Below, in pieces: positions 1 through 6,663 of a stretch of 6,663 nucleotides of DNA (the stretch's first letter is position 1; the number at the start of each line of letters is the position of its first letter). The translations under genes and the position numbers were made by a program. Source of the DNA: Promethearchaeum sp. (GTDB taxonomy: Archaea > Asgardarchaeota > Lokiarchaeia > Sigyniarchaeales > Promethearchaeaceae); NCBI GenBank assembly GCA_030611625.1, contig JAUWPK010000212.1, positions 1 to 6,663 of the forward strand. The letters are read 5' to 3'. The notes beneath the pieces are model-generated. The model made no database searches, was not told where the DNA came from, and saw nothing but the letters and a program-made list of their open reading frames with translations.

Positions 1-1189
1 AGCAGGGAACACCTAGAATATCACTTCCTTCTTGAATTAATTTGAATGTAATGAATAATTTATTCCATAAATCATTATTTTTATCGAATTTTATAGGTTG
101 TTCAGCTAAAATTCTCATAGTTGACAAAGAAAAATTTTTAAAATAAACAGATTCAGAACCAGGGAGCATATCCCGTTGCTCAGCATAAAGAATAAAAATA
201 ATACGATAAATAATGCGTAAAAGTTCAGCATAATATTCCTGTAAATCAATTTTTTCTGATTGAAACTCGTAAAAAAAGTCTTTATTCTGTTGGATTAATT
301 CATTTCCTAATAATTCTAATGCTGCATGAACGTTATCACGAAGATTATCTCCTACTTTAACACCTTCTTTAACGCATTCTTGTTGAAATTCATCAAATAG
401 ATTATTTTTCTCATTTTCAGAAATAAATCGAGATTTTAAGATTAAAGCGTAGAGTAAATTGAATTCCTTGATATCTCGTTTAGCAAAAATATTTTCAAGA
501 TCAAACTCCAAAAATCCTTGAGAATAGGAATAATAGTATTTTGTGATTATGCGAAGAACTCGACCATTACATAAAAATAGCCATTTAATTTCTGGATTTA
601 AATTTACGAATTTTTGAGCTACATCATGGTGAGATAAATTTTTTGGATTTATTGTTATTTTAGATTGGAAATCATCGTTCAAATCAACAAAATGGAAATA
701 AGGATCTTGATGACTTTTAGATTGATAAGAGATTTTGAAATCCTTAATTATACTGTCTTCATCTAGATTTTCGGGATTAATTTTGAAAGGTTCCAATTCA
801 TGTCCGAATTGTTCAAATAACGGAATAAGCAATTTTTCAGTTAGTTCATTTACATTCCATTTCTCGATATTTGTTCCTTCTTCACTCCATTCCTTAATTT
901 TACTCTCAATTTCATCCCATTTTTGACAACACCAATCAAAACATTTTAAACGCTCTTCTCTGATTGTTTTACGATCTTGTGTTTTTTTATCGGAAATAAA
1001 TGTGTCAATCTGTCCAATTTTAACTCTTTCTGGATTATCTCTTAATCTTAAAAGGTAATTTTCGGTAAAAATTCCCCCACTTGGAGTAATATTTCTTAAA
1101 AGTGCACTATGTTTAGATTTTCCAAATGTTTTTATTGATTTAGATGAACCTAAATGATTAGTTTGCTGAGTTTCGGATGCTTTCGACAT
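1..1189 (-). CDS. drmMI: N-terminal part of an Eco57I-type DNA methylase, DISARM DrmMI-like (runs off left edge)
   Basis: The frame is open from the ATG at 1189-1187 to the window edge, giving 396 codons with no stop, so the C-terminal part is missing. The start is supported by a Shine-Dalgarno AGAGGA 8 nt upstream. Visible signs of the large Eco57I-type methylase family are an N-terminal SGGIFTENYLL segment (about residues 37-47), an NGR motif in the 'LCNGRVLRI' strand (residues 208-210), a following 'FLEFDLENIF' segment, and the helix YRIIFILYAEQRDMLP (328-343) that normally precedes the methylase core. The AdoMet-binding motif and the NPPY-type catalytic motif would come later and cannot be checked here. 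Family members are usually well over 1000 residues. The gene follows a DrmD-like helicase by 18 bp, so it is probably co-transcribed with it, and this pairing is what points to DrmMI, the adenine methylase of class 1 DISARM. Alternatives are a type IIG enzyme or another helicase-linked methylase. The methylase family is fairly sure; the DISARM assignment is an inference. Confidence 0.72.
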   Translation of the reverse strand, partial: MSKASETQQTNHLGSSKSIKTFGKSKHSALLRNITPSGGIFTENYLLRLRDNPERVKIGQIDTFISDKKTQDRKTIREERLKCFDWCCQKWDEIESKIKEWSEEGTNIEKWNVNELTEKLLIPLFEQFGHELEPFKINPENLDEDSIIKDFKISYQSKSHQDPYFHFVDLNDDFQSKITINPKNLSHHDVAQKFVNLNPEIKWLFLCNGRVLRIITKYYYSYSQGFLEFDLENIFAKRDIKEFNLLYALILKSRFISENEKNNLFDEFQQECVKEGVKVGDNLRDNVHAALELLGNELIQQNKDFFYEFQSEKIDLQEYYAELLRIIYRIIFILYAEQRDMLPGSESVYFKNFSLSTMRILAEQPIKFDKNNDLWNKLFITFKLIQEGSDILGVPC

Positions 1190-1197
1190 TTTTTATT

Positions 1198-1203
1198 TCC
1201 TCT
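1198..1203 (-). promoter_or_regulatory. Shine-Dalgarno site of the methylase gene
   Basis: AGAGGA on the minus strand lies 8 nt before the ATG at 1189, inside the 18-bp gap after the helicase stop codon. It fixes the methylase start. The gap is too short for a promoter of its own, so the gene is most likely read on the helicase transcript. Confidence 0.7.
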
Positions 1204-1207
1204 ATTT

Positions 1208-4171
1208 TTATTCATTATATGGATAAACCAAAGTTATGGTAAGTAAATCAATCCCAACAATATCAACATTATCGATACCCTTTAAATCACTTGCGAAACC
1301 TTGTTGGCTTAGCTTCTTAATAATCTCTTTTCTTTCTTGAATTATTTTTCCTAAACGTTCTTTTCCTAGATCTTTCAAGAAATTTTGCAAATCTGATAAT
1401 TCTAATGCAGCTTTAAGATGTTTTTTAAGAAATATTTCTGGTTTTCCGTGATTTTCCATCTTTGATGATCTAAGTGTTTCAATATCATCACTAACAATCC
1501 TTTCAGAATTGAAAAGATCCAATCCTAAGGTTGAAATTTCTTCAATGATTGTTTTCGGTTCGGTATTTACGACATATCTTAATTTACAATCATACAGGGC
1601 TGTAACCTTTGAAACCACTCTAGAAGCATAGGCTGCTGTTCGACCATAAAAAATATTATCTTCCTCAAAAGCTTCATTTCGTATTTTTTCAATTAACCCG
1701 GAAACTAATTGATTTTTCAAACTAATTCCGTCAACATCAAATCTTGCGGAGGAAATTTCCATTTTAGGCGTAATTAAATAATTTTCTCCAAATTCAAACC
1801 GAATTTCTTTTTGGATTTCTTTAGGTAAATCCACTTGATATATATCTGGATTGTCTTTGGTTTGAATCAAATTACCTTGATATAATTCAATTGCGGATTT
1901 AGTGAAATTAAGTAATGTATTTGAATCTCCGATGTTTTGCTCTGTTATTCGCATTCTTTCTTCAACATCTTCCAAATTTATGTTATTATGGCCGTAAAAC
2001 GAATCTTTTATCATCTCTTCTATGTTTTCTTTTGAGAAAAATACATCTATCATTTTATCACGTATTTTTTCGGAGAATTTAACCCATCTCTCCAATGTTC
2101 CTCTTTTCTTCTTTTCTTTTCGGCGTTTTTCTATTAGACGATCTATAATATCTGCAGGATCTCCAAAAAAGCCGGGAACAAAACCGTATTCTTCTTTTAT
2201 ATCTGTCGCTTTTTTAACCAATAATTCCAGTATGTCCATTTCTAAAGTGTCTTTGAGTATAATAGTTCTAATGTATACCTTTTTCTTAGGTTGACCAAAA
2301 CGATCTACTCGGCCATTTCTCTGTTCTAATCGATTTGGATTCCATGTTAGCTCGTAATTGATAATTTGATTAGCAGAAAACTGAAGATCAATTCCTTCAG
2401 CCATACAATCTGTTGAAATCATTATCCCTTTTTCGGCTTTTAAAAAATTATTATAAATCTCTACCCTTTTTTGCGAGGGTAATTGCCCATGTACTGCATA
2501 AAGTTCCATCCCTCGATATTTAAGGGAGCCAGAATCGATAGTTTTTTGGATATTTTTTTCAATATAGTTAAGAGTGTCAATATAACGTGTGAAAATAATA
2601 ATTTTATTTGATACTTTTAATCGATTAGTGATTATTTCTTCCAATAACCGAGTCATTTTAGAATCATGCTTTTTTAATTCGATTGCAGACTTTTTTACTT
2701 CTAACAGCAATTTTTTTTCTGTTTTAAGGCTTTCCATCGATTTTGTTAGAACTATTTTATCATTTCTTAAATCTCTTTCTTCTTCACTTAGCCTATCCGT
2801 TTCAACACCATCTAAAACAGATTGTCCTGCTTCTTCTTTAGATAAAAATGAAGCAAAATCTTCTACTGCTAGATATTTCTTATTTATTTTTTTGTCAATT
2901 TCTTCTAAACGGTTATCTATAGAGCAGATAAGGGCTTGAGGTGAACTGATTGCACGCTTATGGAAGTGTAATATAGTCCAGAAATTCATTTTGGAAAGAT
3001 CTTCAAGATTTTTTTCTCCATAGCTCTTCATTAATTTCTTCTGTATTTCTAGGTCTTCTAATACTTGTTCTGCGAATTTATCTAGTAATTCCATAGTTTT
3101 GCCAAATTGTTGAGAGGGGGTTATAAAAATTTCATCTGCATCTCTTTCGGGGAAAGGATTCCCTGAATAACTTTCTTTAATCCATTTCACTACATCTTCT
3201 CGTCTACGCTGGCAAACATGATTTAATGCAATATCTCTATTAATTTCTATATCCGCACCTTTTCCCGACACCATATCTTCAGATATAAATCGTAAAAGGC
3301 TTGCAAATGAATCTTTATATCCGTTATGGGGTGTGGCAGTTAATAATAGTATATTTTTATATTTTTCTGTAATTTTTTTCGCAAAGAAATAACTTTGTTT
3401 CATATTTTTAGAATTTTCATCATCAACACCTAAGTGAGGTAGCATAACATTATGTGCTTCATCAATAACTACCATATCCCAATCAAATTGCCAAATTTCT
3501 TCTCTAATTCCCGATCTTTTTGCATAATCAACAGATGTAATAATAAAATTATAATATCCCCACGGATTTCCCCCTACTAATAGTTCTGACTCAAGATGTC
3601 TACGGTTTTTTCGGGACATGATTACAGCATTGATATCAAAAAAGTTTCTCATAATCGTTTGCCATTGTTCCCGTAAATTTGCAGGTGTTATAAATAATAC
3701 TCGATTTATTTTTTTACGACCTAATAACTCCTGCAAAATTAATCCAGTTTCGATGGTTTTTCCCAAACCTACATCATCAGCTAATAAAAGTCTAACTTTT
3801 GATAAATTTAGAGCCATTAAAACAGGAACCATTTGATATGAAATCGGTATTACTTTTGAATTTTGAAGGCTGATAAAAGATGAAGTGCTGTAAATTAAAT
3901 CCAACCTAATTGCATCGAGCAATAATTTTTGATAACGCGGTGATCCTATCACATCTTCTGAAGGCTTAGGAATTGTAGACTTTTTAATGGGTTCAATGTT
4001 TGGAATTAAAATTTGAGATGATGGAATTCCTGTGATATTACTTACCGAATAATAATTGTAATTTTTTTCGGTGTTATGATGAATTTGGTCTATTCTCCAT
4101 AAGCGGTCTCGAGCAGAAACGATTTCTCCTATTCTGAATTTTTGATTTGTCTTGGAACTAATTTTTTGCAC
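1208..4171 (-). CDS. drmD: SNF2-family helicase, DISARM DrmD-like
   Basis: This is a 987-residue superfamily 2 ATPase with a complete motif set: Walker A GLGKT (135-139) in ADDVGLGKT, motif Ia ITPANLREQW (161-170), DEAH box (237-240), motif III LLTATPHNG (276-284), motif IV IIIFTRY (524-530), motif V STDCMAEGIDLQ (586-597) and motif VI QRNGRVDRFGQ (617-627). A charged, probably coiled-coil insert (about 415-515) separates the two RecA lobes. The N-terminus (FRIGEIVSARDRLWRI, 12-27) and the segment after motif VI match what I know of DrmD, the SNF2-like helicase of class 1 DISARM; about 1000 residues is the usual size. The C-terminal 290 residues have no motif I recognise. The start is GTG; the codon before it is an in-frame TAG, so no longer form is possible, and there is no Shine-Dalgarno site. 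A TATA-like box lies about 40 nt upstream. It is predicted to be a cytoplasmic DNA translocase acting in restriction of foreign DNA. The helicase call is secure; DrmD rests on motifs and the methylase neighbour. RapA-like or other defence SNF2 proteins are the alternatives. Confidence 0.85.
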   Translation of the reverse strand: MQKISSKTNQKFRIGEIVSARDRLWRIDQIHHNTEKNYNYYSVSNITGIPSSQILIPNIEPIKKSTIPKPSEDVIGSPRYQKLLLDAIRLDLIYSTSSFISLQNSKVIPISYQMVPVLMALNLSKVRLLLADDVGLGKTIETGLILQELLGRKKINRVLFITPANLREQWQTIMRNFFDINAVIMSRKNRRHLESELLVGGNPWGYYNFIITSVDYAKRSGIREEIWQFDWDMVVIDEAHNVMLPHLGVDDENSKNMKQSYFFAKKITEKYKNILLLTATPHNGYKDSFASLLRFISEDMVSGKGADIEINRDIALNHVCQRRREDVVKWIKESYSGNPFPERDADEIFITPSQQFGKTMELLDKFAEQVLEDLEIQKKLMKSYGEKNLEDLSKMNFWTILHFHKRAISSPQALICSIDNRLEEIDKKINKKYLAVEDFASFLSKEEAGQSVLDGVETDRLSEEERDLRNDKIVLTKSMESLKTEKKLLLEVKKSAIELKKHDSKMTRLLEEIITNRLKVSNKIIIFTRYIDTLNYIEKNIQKTIDSGSLKYRGMELYAVHGQLPSQKRVEIYNNFLKAEKGIMISTDCMAEGIDLQFSANQIINYELTWNPNRLEQRNGRVDRFGQPKKKVYIRTIILKDTLEMDILELLVKKATDIKEEYGFVPGFFGDPADIIDRLIEKRRKEKKKRGTLERWVKFSEKIRDKMIDVFFSKENIEEMIKDSFYGHNNINLEDVEERMRITEQNIGDSNTLLNFTKSAIELYQGNLIQTKDNPDIYQVDLPKEIQKEIRFEFGENYLITPKMEISSARFDVDGISLKNQLVSGLIEKIRNEAFEEDNIFYGRTAAYASRVVSKVTALYDCKLRYVVNTEPKTIIEEISTLGLDLFNSERIVSDDIETLRSSKMENHGKPEIFLKKHLKAALELSDLQNFLKDLGKERLGKIIQERKEIIKKLSQQGFASDLKGIDNVDIVGIDLLTITLVYPYNE

Positions 4172-4203
4172 CTAAATATTTTTAATTTTTTGGGGTTAAT
4201 CTC

Positions 4204-4218
4204 TTTTATTTATAAGGA
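4204..4218 (-). promoter_or_regulatory. TATA-like promoter element of the helicase gene
   Basis: TCCTTATAAATAAAA on the minus strand contains TTATAAAT, a good archaeal box A. Its centre (about 4211) is about 40 nt before the GTG start. With the usual archaeal spacing of roughly 26 nt from TATA centre to transcript start, the mRNA would begin near 4185 and carry a leader of only about 14 nt, which agrees with the missing Shine-Dalgarno site. It matches the element at 6250-6264 in 13 of 15 bases. No convincing bacterial -35 hexamer lies at the right distance upstream. The surrounding DNA is AT-rich, so a chance TATA match is possible. Confidence 0.5.
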
Positions 4219-4324
4219 TAGAATAGAGGTTTAAAAAACTATTGTAGGTGATTTTAGATATGTTATTGAAAACTAAAGACATTTACTAAATTTATTAATA
4301 TCAATTAGCTGAAAATAATTATAA

Positions 4325-6214
4325 TTAGCCTACTTCTTTTTCCTTACATTCCAAAATTTTCTTTTTAGTTTTCTCATTAATGGGGAAATCACCGTACTTC
4401 AAAGATACTTCATACCAATCTAAAGCATTTTTGAATTTTCCTTCTAATTGAAAAATTTCACCTTTAGAATCACTATAATCTGCGAGTTTTTCAGATTTAG
4501 AATTTAATTCTTTATCAAACGCTTTTTTTACAAATTCTAAAACTTTATCAATTGTTTCGTGGGCACGTTCGAATTCTCCCAAATAGCCCATATTATATGC
4601 CTTTAAATTAAACAACGAGAGGTTTTCATAACTCAATTCATGAATTTCATAAAGCTCAAATAATTTATTCGCTTCCTCATATCTTTTCAACAACGATAAA
4701 GCAAATATTTTCTTGTAAATTATCTGTCTGGGAAATCCAAATTCCATTGAAAAGAATTCTGAACTAATAACTTCATTTGCAAGTTTGATTGCCTCATTAA
4801 ATTCTTCCTTTACATTTAGTTCTTCTATCTTTTTAGATTTGTATCTAAATAAATCTAAATCCATATAATCGATTTCTCTATATAATTCATTTCCCATAAC
4901 AAGCAAACCAGGTTTCTTAGGAACTCGGGGAGAAACAGTAATTATATTTCTTTCCTTAAAATCACCAATTTTTCTAAGAATAATTGGATTTCCATTCTTA
5001 TCGTTAATTATTTCCCCTTTACTGTCTTTATGATAAATTAATCCATAATAACGGTTTTTATCTTCTCCAGAATTCTTAACAGAATGTAAATAATTGACAA
5101 ATCGTGTAATAATTTCTTGAATAACCACTTTCATTCTATTATAAGAGGGAATTCTGATAATTTTCGCATACATTTTTCCATTTTTATGTTTAAATGACTT
5201 AATGTTATTTTTTGAAGAATTTAATACATTAAATTGCCATATTTGGTCTTTATTATTTGATTTCTGTTCCCCAACGTGTAAAAATTGGCTTCTTACATCA
5301 TATAAATTTCTGAATAAAATTTCAGTTAATTCATTAAAAAAATGAGTATACATCAATAATTGCTTGCAAAATTCTACGAAATTTGCTTTTACCTTATATA
5401 TATCTTTCATATAGAGTGTTTCAATTTGCATAGTATACTCATTTTTCTTTTTATCTGTCAATTCTCCATCATTATTATACAATTTTACAATTTCTTTTCC
5501 AAAACGTAAATTTTCAAATTTCATATCTGCCCATTGGTATTTTTGAGATAATATCTCGATGGATGAAACCAATAAAGACATTGCCAGTGAAACATTAATA
5601 TTTGAAGTTTCTAGTGAAAGATTATACATTTTTAAGGATTTTTGAATGAAATAAAATTGCTCTTCCCTTAATTGGGTAAATATGTCAATATTTTGAGTAA
5701 AATTTCCAAATTCTTCAAAATTTTTACCATTTATTAGATTTTCTAAATTTAAACCATGAGAAATAAATAAATTTGACGAAGTAAAATAACTTCCCCAATA
5801 TAATGCGAAAATATTGAGAAGGTCTTTTAGGATGTCATCAGGTGATATTGCCATACCTATCTCTTCATCAATAAACTTTAGATCTTTTTTTGGTTGGGAT
5901 GGATCATCTCTTTGATCTATATCAACAACTCGTAATATCGCTAAATAAAAATTTTTTTTCTGTAAGATTTTTAGTTTTCTGTGGTTTTTTTGTAAGAGTT
6001 TAAGATATGATTTTATTTTATTCAGAAATGGTGTCGATGGTTCAGAATCCAAAAATTTTAAGTCAATAGTATCCAAATCTAACAAATAAAAGATTTTTTT
6101 GTATTTAAAGACTTTATCAAAGACCTTATCGCTTTCTATTATAAACAAATAAAGATTAGTTCGCTTTCCTTTATCAATTAAGAATATATTTTTTCGTAAA
6201 TTCTCACAACTCAT
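4325..6214 (-). CDS. Apea-like HEPN domain protein with C-terminal TPR repeats, putative RNase effector
   Basis: A 629-residue soluble protein. The centre (about 205-375) looks like an Apea-type HEPN domain: a helix with SSIEIL (217-222) is followed by LYDVRSQFLHVGE (304-316), which carries the intact Rx4H motif R308/H313. In HEPN ribonucleases these residues cut RNA. The C-terminal part (about 467-615) is a run of helix pairs that look like TPR repeats; the clearest begin near LFNLKAYNMGYLGEFERAHET (534-554) and SDSKGEIFQLEGKFKNALDWYEVSL (581-605). Residues 1-200 match nothing I know. The region at about 388-425 is polar and asparagine/glycine-rich and looks like a beta hairpin or linker. 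There is no signal peptide or membrane segment. The ATG start is supported by GAGGAGA 6 nt upstream. No nucleotidyltransferase (MNT) antitoxin gene is adjacent, so it is not a typical HEPN/MNT pair. Placed just upstream of the DISARM-like pair, it may be an abortive-infection RNase with TPRs acting as sensor or partner-binding surface. The domain calls are fairly firm; the role is inferred. Confidence 0.72.
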   Translation of the reverse strand: MSCENLRKNIFLIDKGKRTNLYLFIIESDKVFDKVFKYKKIFYLLDLDTIDLKFLDSEPSTPFLNKIKSYLKLLQKNHRKLKILQKKNFYLAILRVVDIDQRDDPSQPKKDLKFIDEEIGMAISPDDILKDLLNIFALYWGSYFTSSNLFISHGLNLENLINGKNFEEFGNFTQNIDIFTQLREEQFYFIQKSLKMYNLSLETSNINVSLAMSLLVSSIEILSQKYQWADMKFENLRFGKEIVKLYNNDGELTDKKKNEYTMQIETLYMKDIYKVKANFVEFCKQLLMYTHFFNELTEILFRNLYDVRSQFLHVGEQKSNNKDQIWQFNVLNSSKNNIKSFKHKNGKMYAKIIRIPSYNRMKVVIQEIITRFVNYLHSVKNSGEDKNRYYGLIYHKDSKGEIINDKNGNPIILRKIGDFKERNIITVSPRVPKKPGLLVMGNELYREIDYMDLDLFRYKSKKIEELNVKEEFNEAIKLANEVISSEFFSMEFGFPRQIIYKKIFALSLLKRYEEANKLFELYEIHELSYENLSLFNLKAYNMGYLGEFERAHETIDKVLEFVKKAFDKELNSKSEKLADYSDSKGEIFQLEGKFKNALDWYEVSLKYGDFPINEKTKKKILECKEKEVG

Positions 6215-6220
6215 AATTTC

Positions 6221-6227
6221 TCTCCTC
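6221..6227 (-). promoter_or_regulatory. Shine-Dalgarno site of the HEPN-TPR gene
   Basis: GAGGAGA on the minus strand lies 6 nt before the ATG at 6214 and is the strongest ribosome binding site in the window. It decides the start of the HEPN-TPR gene and contrasts with the SD-less GTG start of the helicase gene downstream. Confidence 0.75.
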
Positions 6228-6249
6228 GGTTTACATTTTTATTCTTTAA

Positions 6250-6264
6250 TTTTATATTTAAGGA
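6250..6264 (-). promoter_or_regulatory. TATA-like promoter element of the HEPN-TPR gene
   Basis: TCCTTAAATATAAAA on the minus strand lies wholly inside the 55-bp gap between the stop of the TPR gene and the start of the HEPN-TPR gene. It matches the element before the helicase gene in 13 of 15 bases and sits at nearly the same distance from the start codon (50 versus 47 nt from its first base). Read as an archaeal TATA box it would start transcription near 6230, just before the Shine-Dalgarno site. This suggests the HEPN gene can be expressed apart from the TPR gene upstream, although read-through is also possible. Confidence 0.42.
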
Positions 6265-6269
6265 ATTTG

Positions 6270-6663
6270 CTAATTTTTTAATTTATTTGAAATTTCAATT
6301 GCATTATCATAAAATTCTAGCGAGTCTTCATCAAGGTAATCAGAATCAAAATGCTTGGATTCTTGTAATATATCCAGTCCTTTTGTCAAAAATTCATCAG
6401 ATTTATCAATTTCTCCCGTTCGGTAGTAGCAGATTCCTATTTTTAGTAATAATATTCCAAATTTTTCTGATCCACTGTCGTCTTCTCCAATTTTCCAACA
6501 AAATTCAATAAAATTCATCTCATCTGATAAAACAGGTTGGATGGATTGAAGCAACAGATTTATCGTACGGGGAAGGGTTATATTGTTTTTAATCATTATA
6601 CTACTAATAAATTCAATTTTATCGAAGAAATAATCTATCGAAGACTGATGTCTTTGGGGTTGT
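6270..6663 (-). CDS. C-terminal part of a TPR-like protein (start lies beyond right edge)
   Basis: The frame ends at a TAG (6272-6270) and stays open to the window edge. An ATG at 6596-6594 would give a 108-residue protein, but it has no Shine-Dalgarno site, and 22 further in-frame codons upstream contain no stop and read like ordinary protein (they include SSIDYFFDKIEFISSI). The gene is therefore probably longer and cut by the edge. The clearest part, FGILLLKIGICYYRTGEIDK followed by SDEFLTKGLDIL, has the spacing of a TPR helix pair (small/aromatic positions, a G at the turn, an amphipathic second helix). The rest is acidic and helical. No enzymatic motif is visible. It is followed after 55 bp by the HEPN-TPR gene on the same strand, so the two may be functionally linked: a TPR protein could sense or scaffold, or this could be the end of a second HEPN- or STAND-type protein. 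The function is unknown. Confidence 0.6.
   Translation of the reverse strand, partial: QPQRHQSSIDYFFDKIEFISSIMIKNNITLPRTINLLLQSIQPVLSDEMNFIEFCWKIGEDDSGSEKFGILLLKIGICYYRTGEIDKSDEFLTKGLDILQESKHFDSDYLDEDSLEFYDNAIEISNKLKN

Noticed and set aside
2022..2294. 90-codon open frame on the plus strand
   Set aside because: It lies antisense inside the helicase gene across conserved motif coding sequence and has no independent coding signs. The same holds for shorter plus-strand frames at 735-926, 3618-3836 and 6287-6511.
2589..2939. 116-codon open frame on the plus strand
   Set aside because: It is antisense to the helicase and its product is serine-, phenylalanine- and isoleucine-rich in the way expected from reading a lysine/glutamate-rich gene backwards. 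It has no SD site and no recognisable domain.
1208..4171. Chromatin remodeller or RapA-type transcription recycling factor
   Set aside because: RapA shares the SNF2 core, but the N-terminal region, the insert between the lobes and the adjacent Eco57I-type methylase fit a defence helicase of the DrmD type better.
4233..4238. Run of six T on the minus strand in the HEPN-helicase gap, as a possible terminator of the HEPN gene
   Set aside because: No stable stem precedes it, it is only six bases long in very AT-rich DNA, and similar runs occur inside the genes. Archaeal T-tract termination is possible but not supported enough to annotate.
4303..4329. AATTAGC repeated about 20 bp apart at the end of the HEPN gene
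   Set aside because: A 7-bp match in AT-rich DNA is expected by chance and there is no sign of an attachment site or element end.
4325..6214. Classical HEPN/MNT toxin-antitoxin pair
   Set aside because: HEPN proteins of that type are small (about 110-150 residues) and paired with a nucleotidyltransferase-fold antitoxin carrying GSxxxxxD. No such gene is seen on either side.

Overview
The window is AT-rich and fully coding on the minus strand, so the genes read from the right edge to the left. In that order they are: the C-terminal end of a TPR-type protein (6663-6270, cut by the right edge), a 629-residue protein with an Apea-like HEPN domain and a C-terminal TPR block (6214-4325), a 987-residue SNF2-family helicase (4171-1208), and the first 396 residues of a large Eco57I-type DNA methylase-like protein (1189-1, cut by the left edge). 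There are no rRNA or tRNA genes, CRISPR arrays, insertion sequences or long repeats that I can see.

The helicase and methylase genes are 18 bp apart and the second has its own Shine-Dalgarno site. Together they resemble the drmD-drmMI pair of class 1 DISARM anti-phage defence. The family calls come from motif recognition, not a search. The remaining expected genes (drmA, drmB, drmC) would lie beyond the left edge if the system is complete. In DISARM the methylase marks host DNA and the helicase-containing machinery restricts unmodified incoming DNA. The DISARM-like pair sits directly downstream of a HEPN protein with an intact Rx4H ribonuclease motif and TPR repeats, which looks like an RNA-targeting or abortive-infection effector. 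The region is therefore best read as a defence island, and possibly as a DISARM locus with a HEPN accessory arm.

The most telling non-coding signal is a shared 15-bp element, TCCTTAWAWATAAAA on the minus strand. It occurs once upstream of the HEPN gene and once upstream of the helicase gene, 50 and 47 nt before the respective start codons. It looks like an archaeal TATA box with matched spacing, and it suggests that the two units have separate but similar promoters. The helicase starts at GTG directly behind an in-frame TAG, with no Shine-Dalgarno site, which fits a very short leader.

The TATA-like boxes, the lack of convincing -35/-10 pairs, the mixture of SD-led and SD-less genes, and the lysine/isoleucine/asparagine-rich proteins lean towards a mesophilic AT-rich archaeon. 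An AT-rich bacterium cannot be excluded from this window alone.
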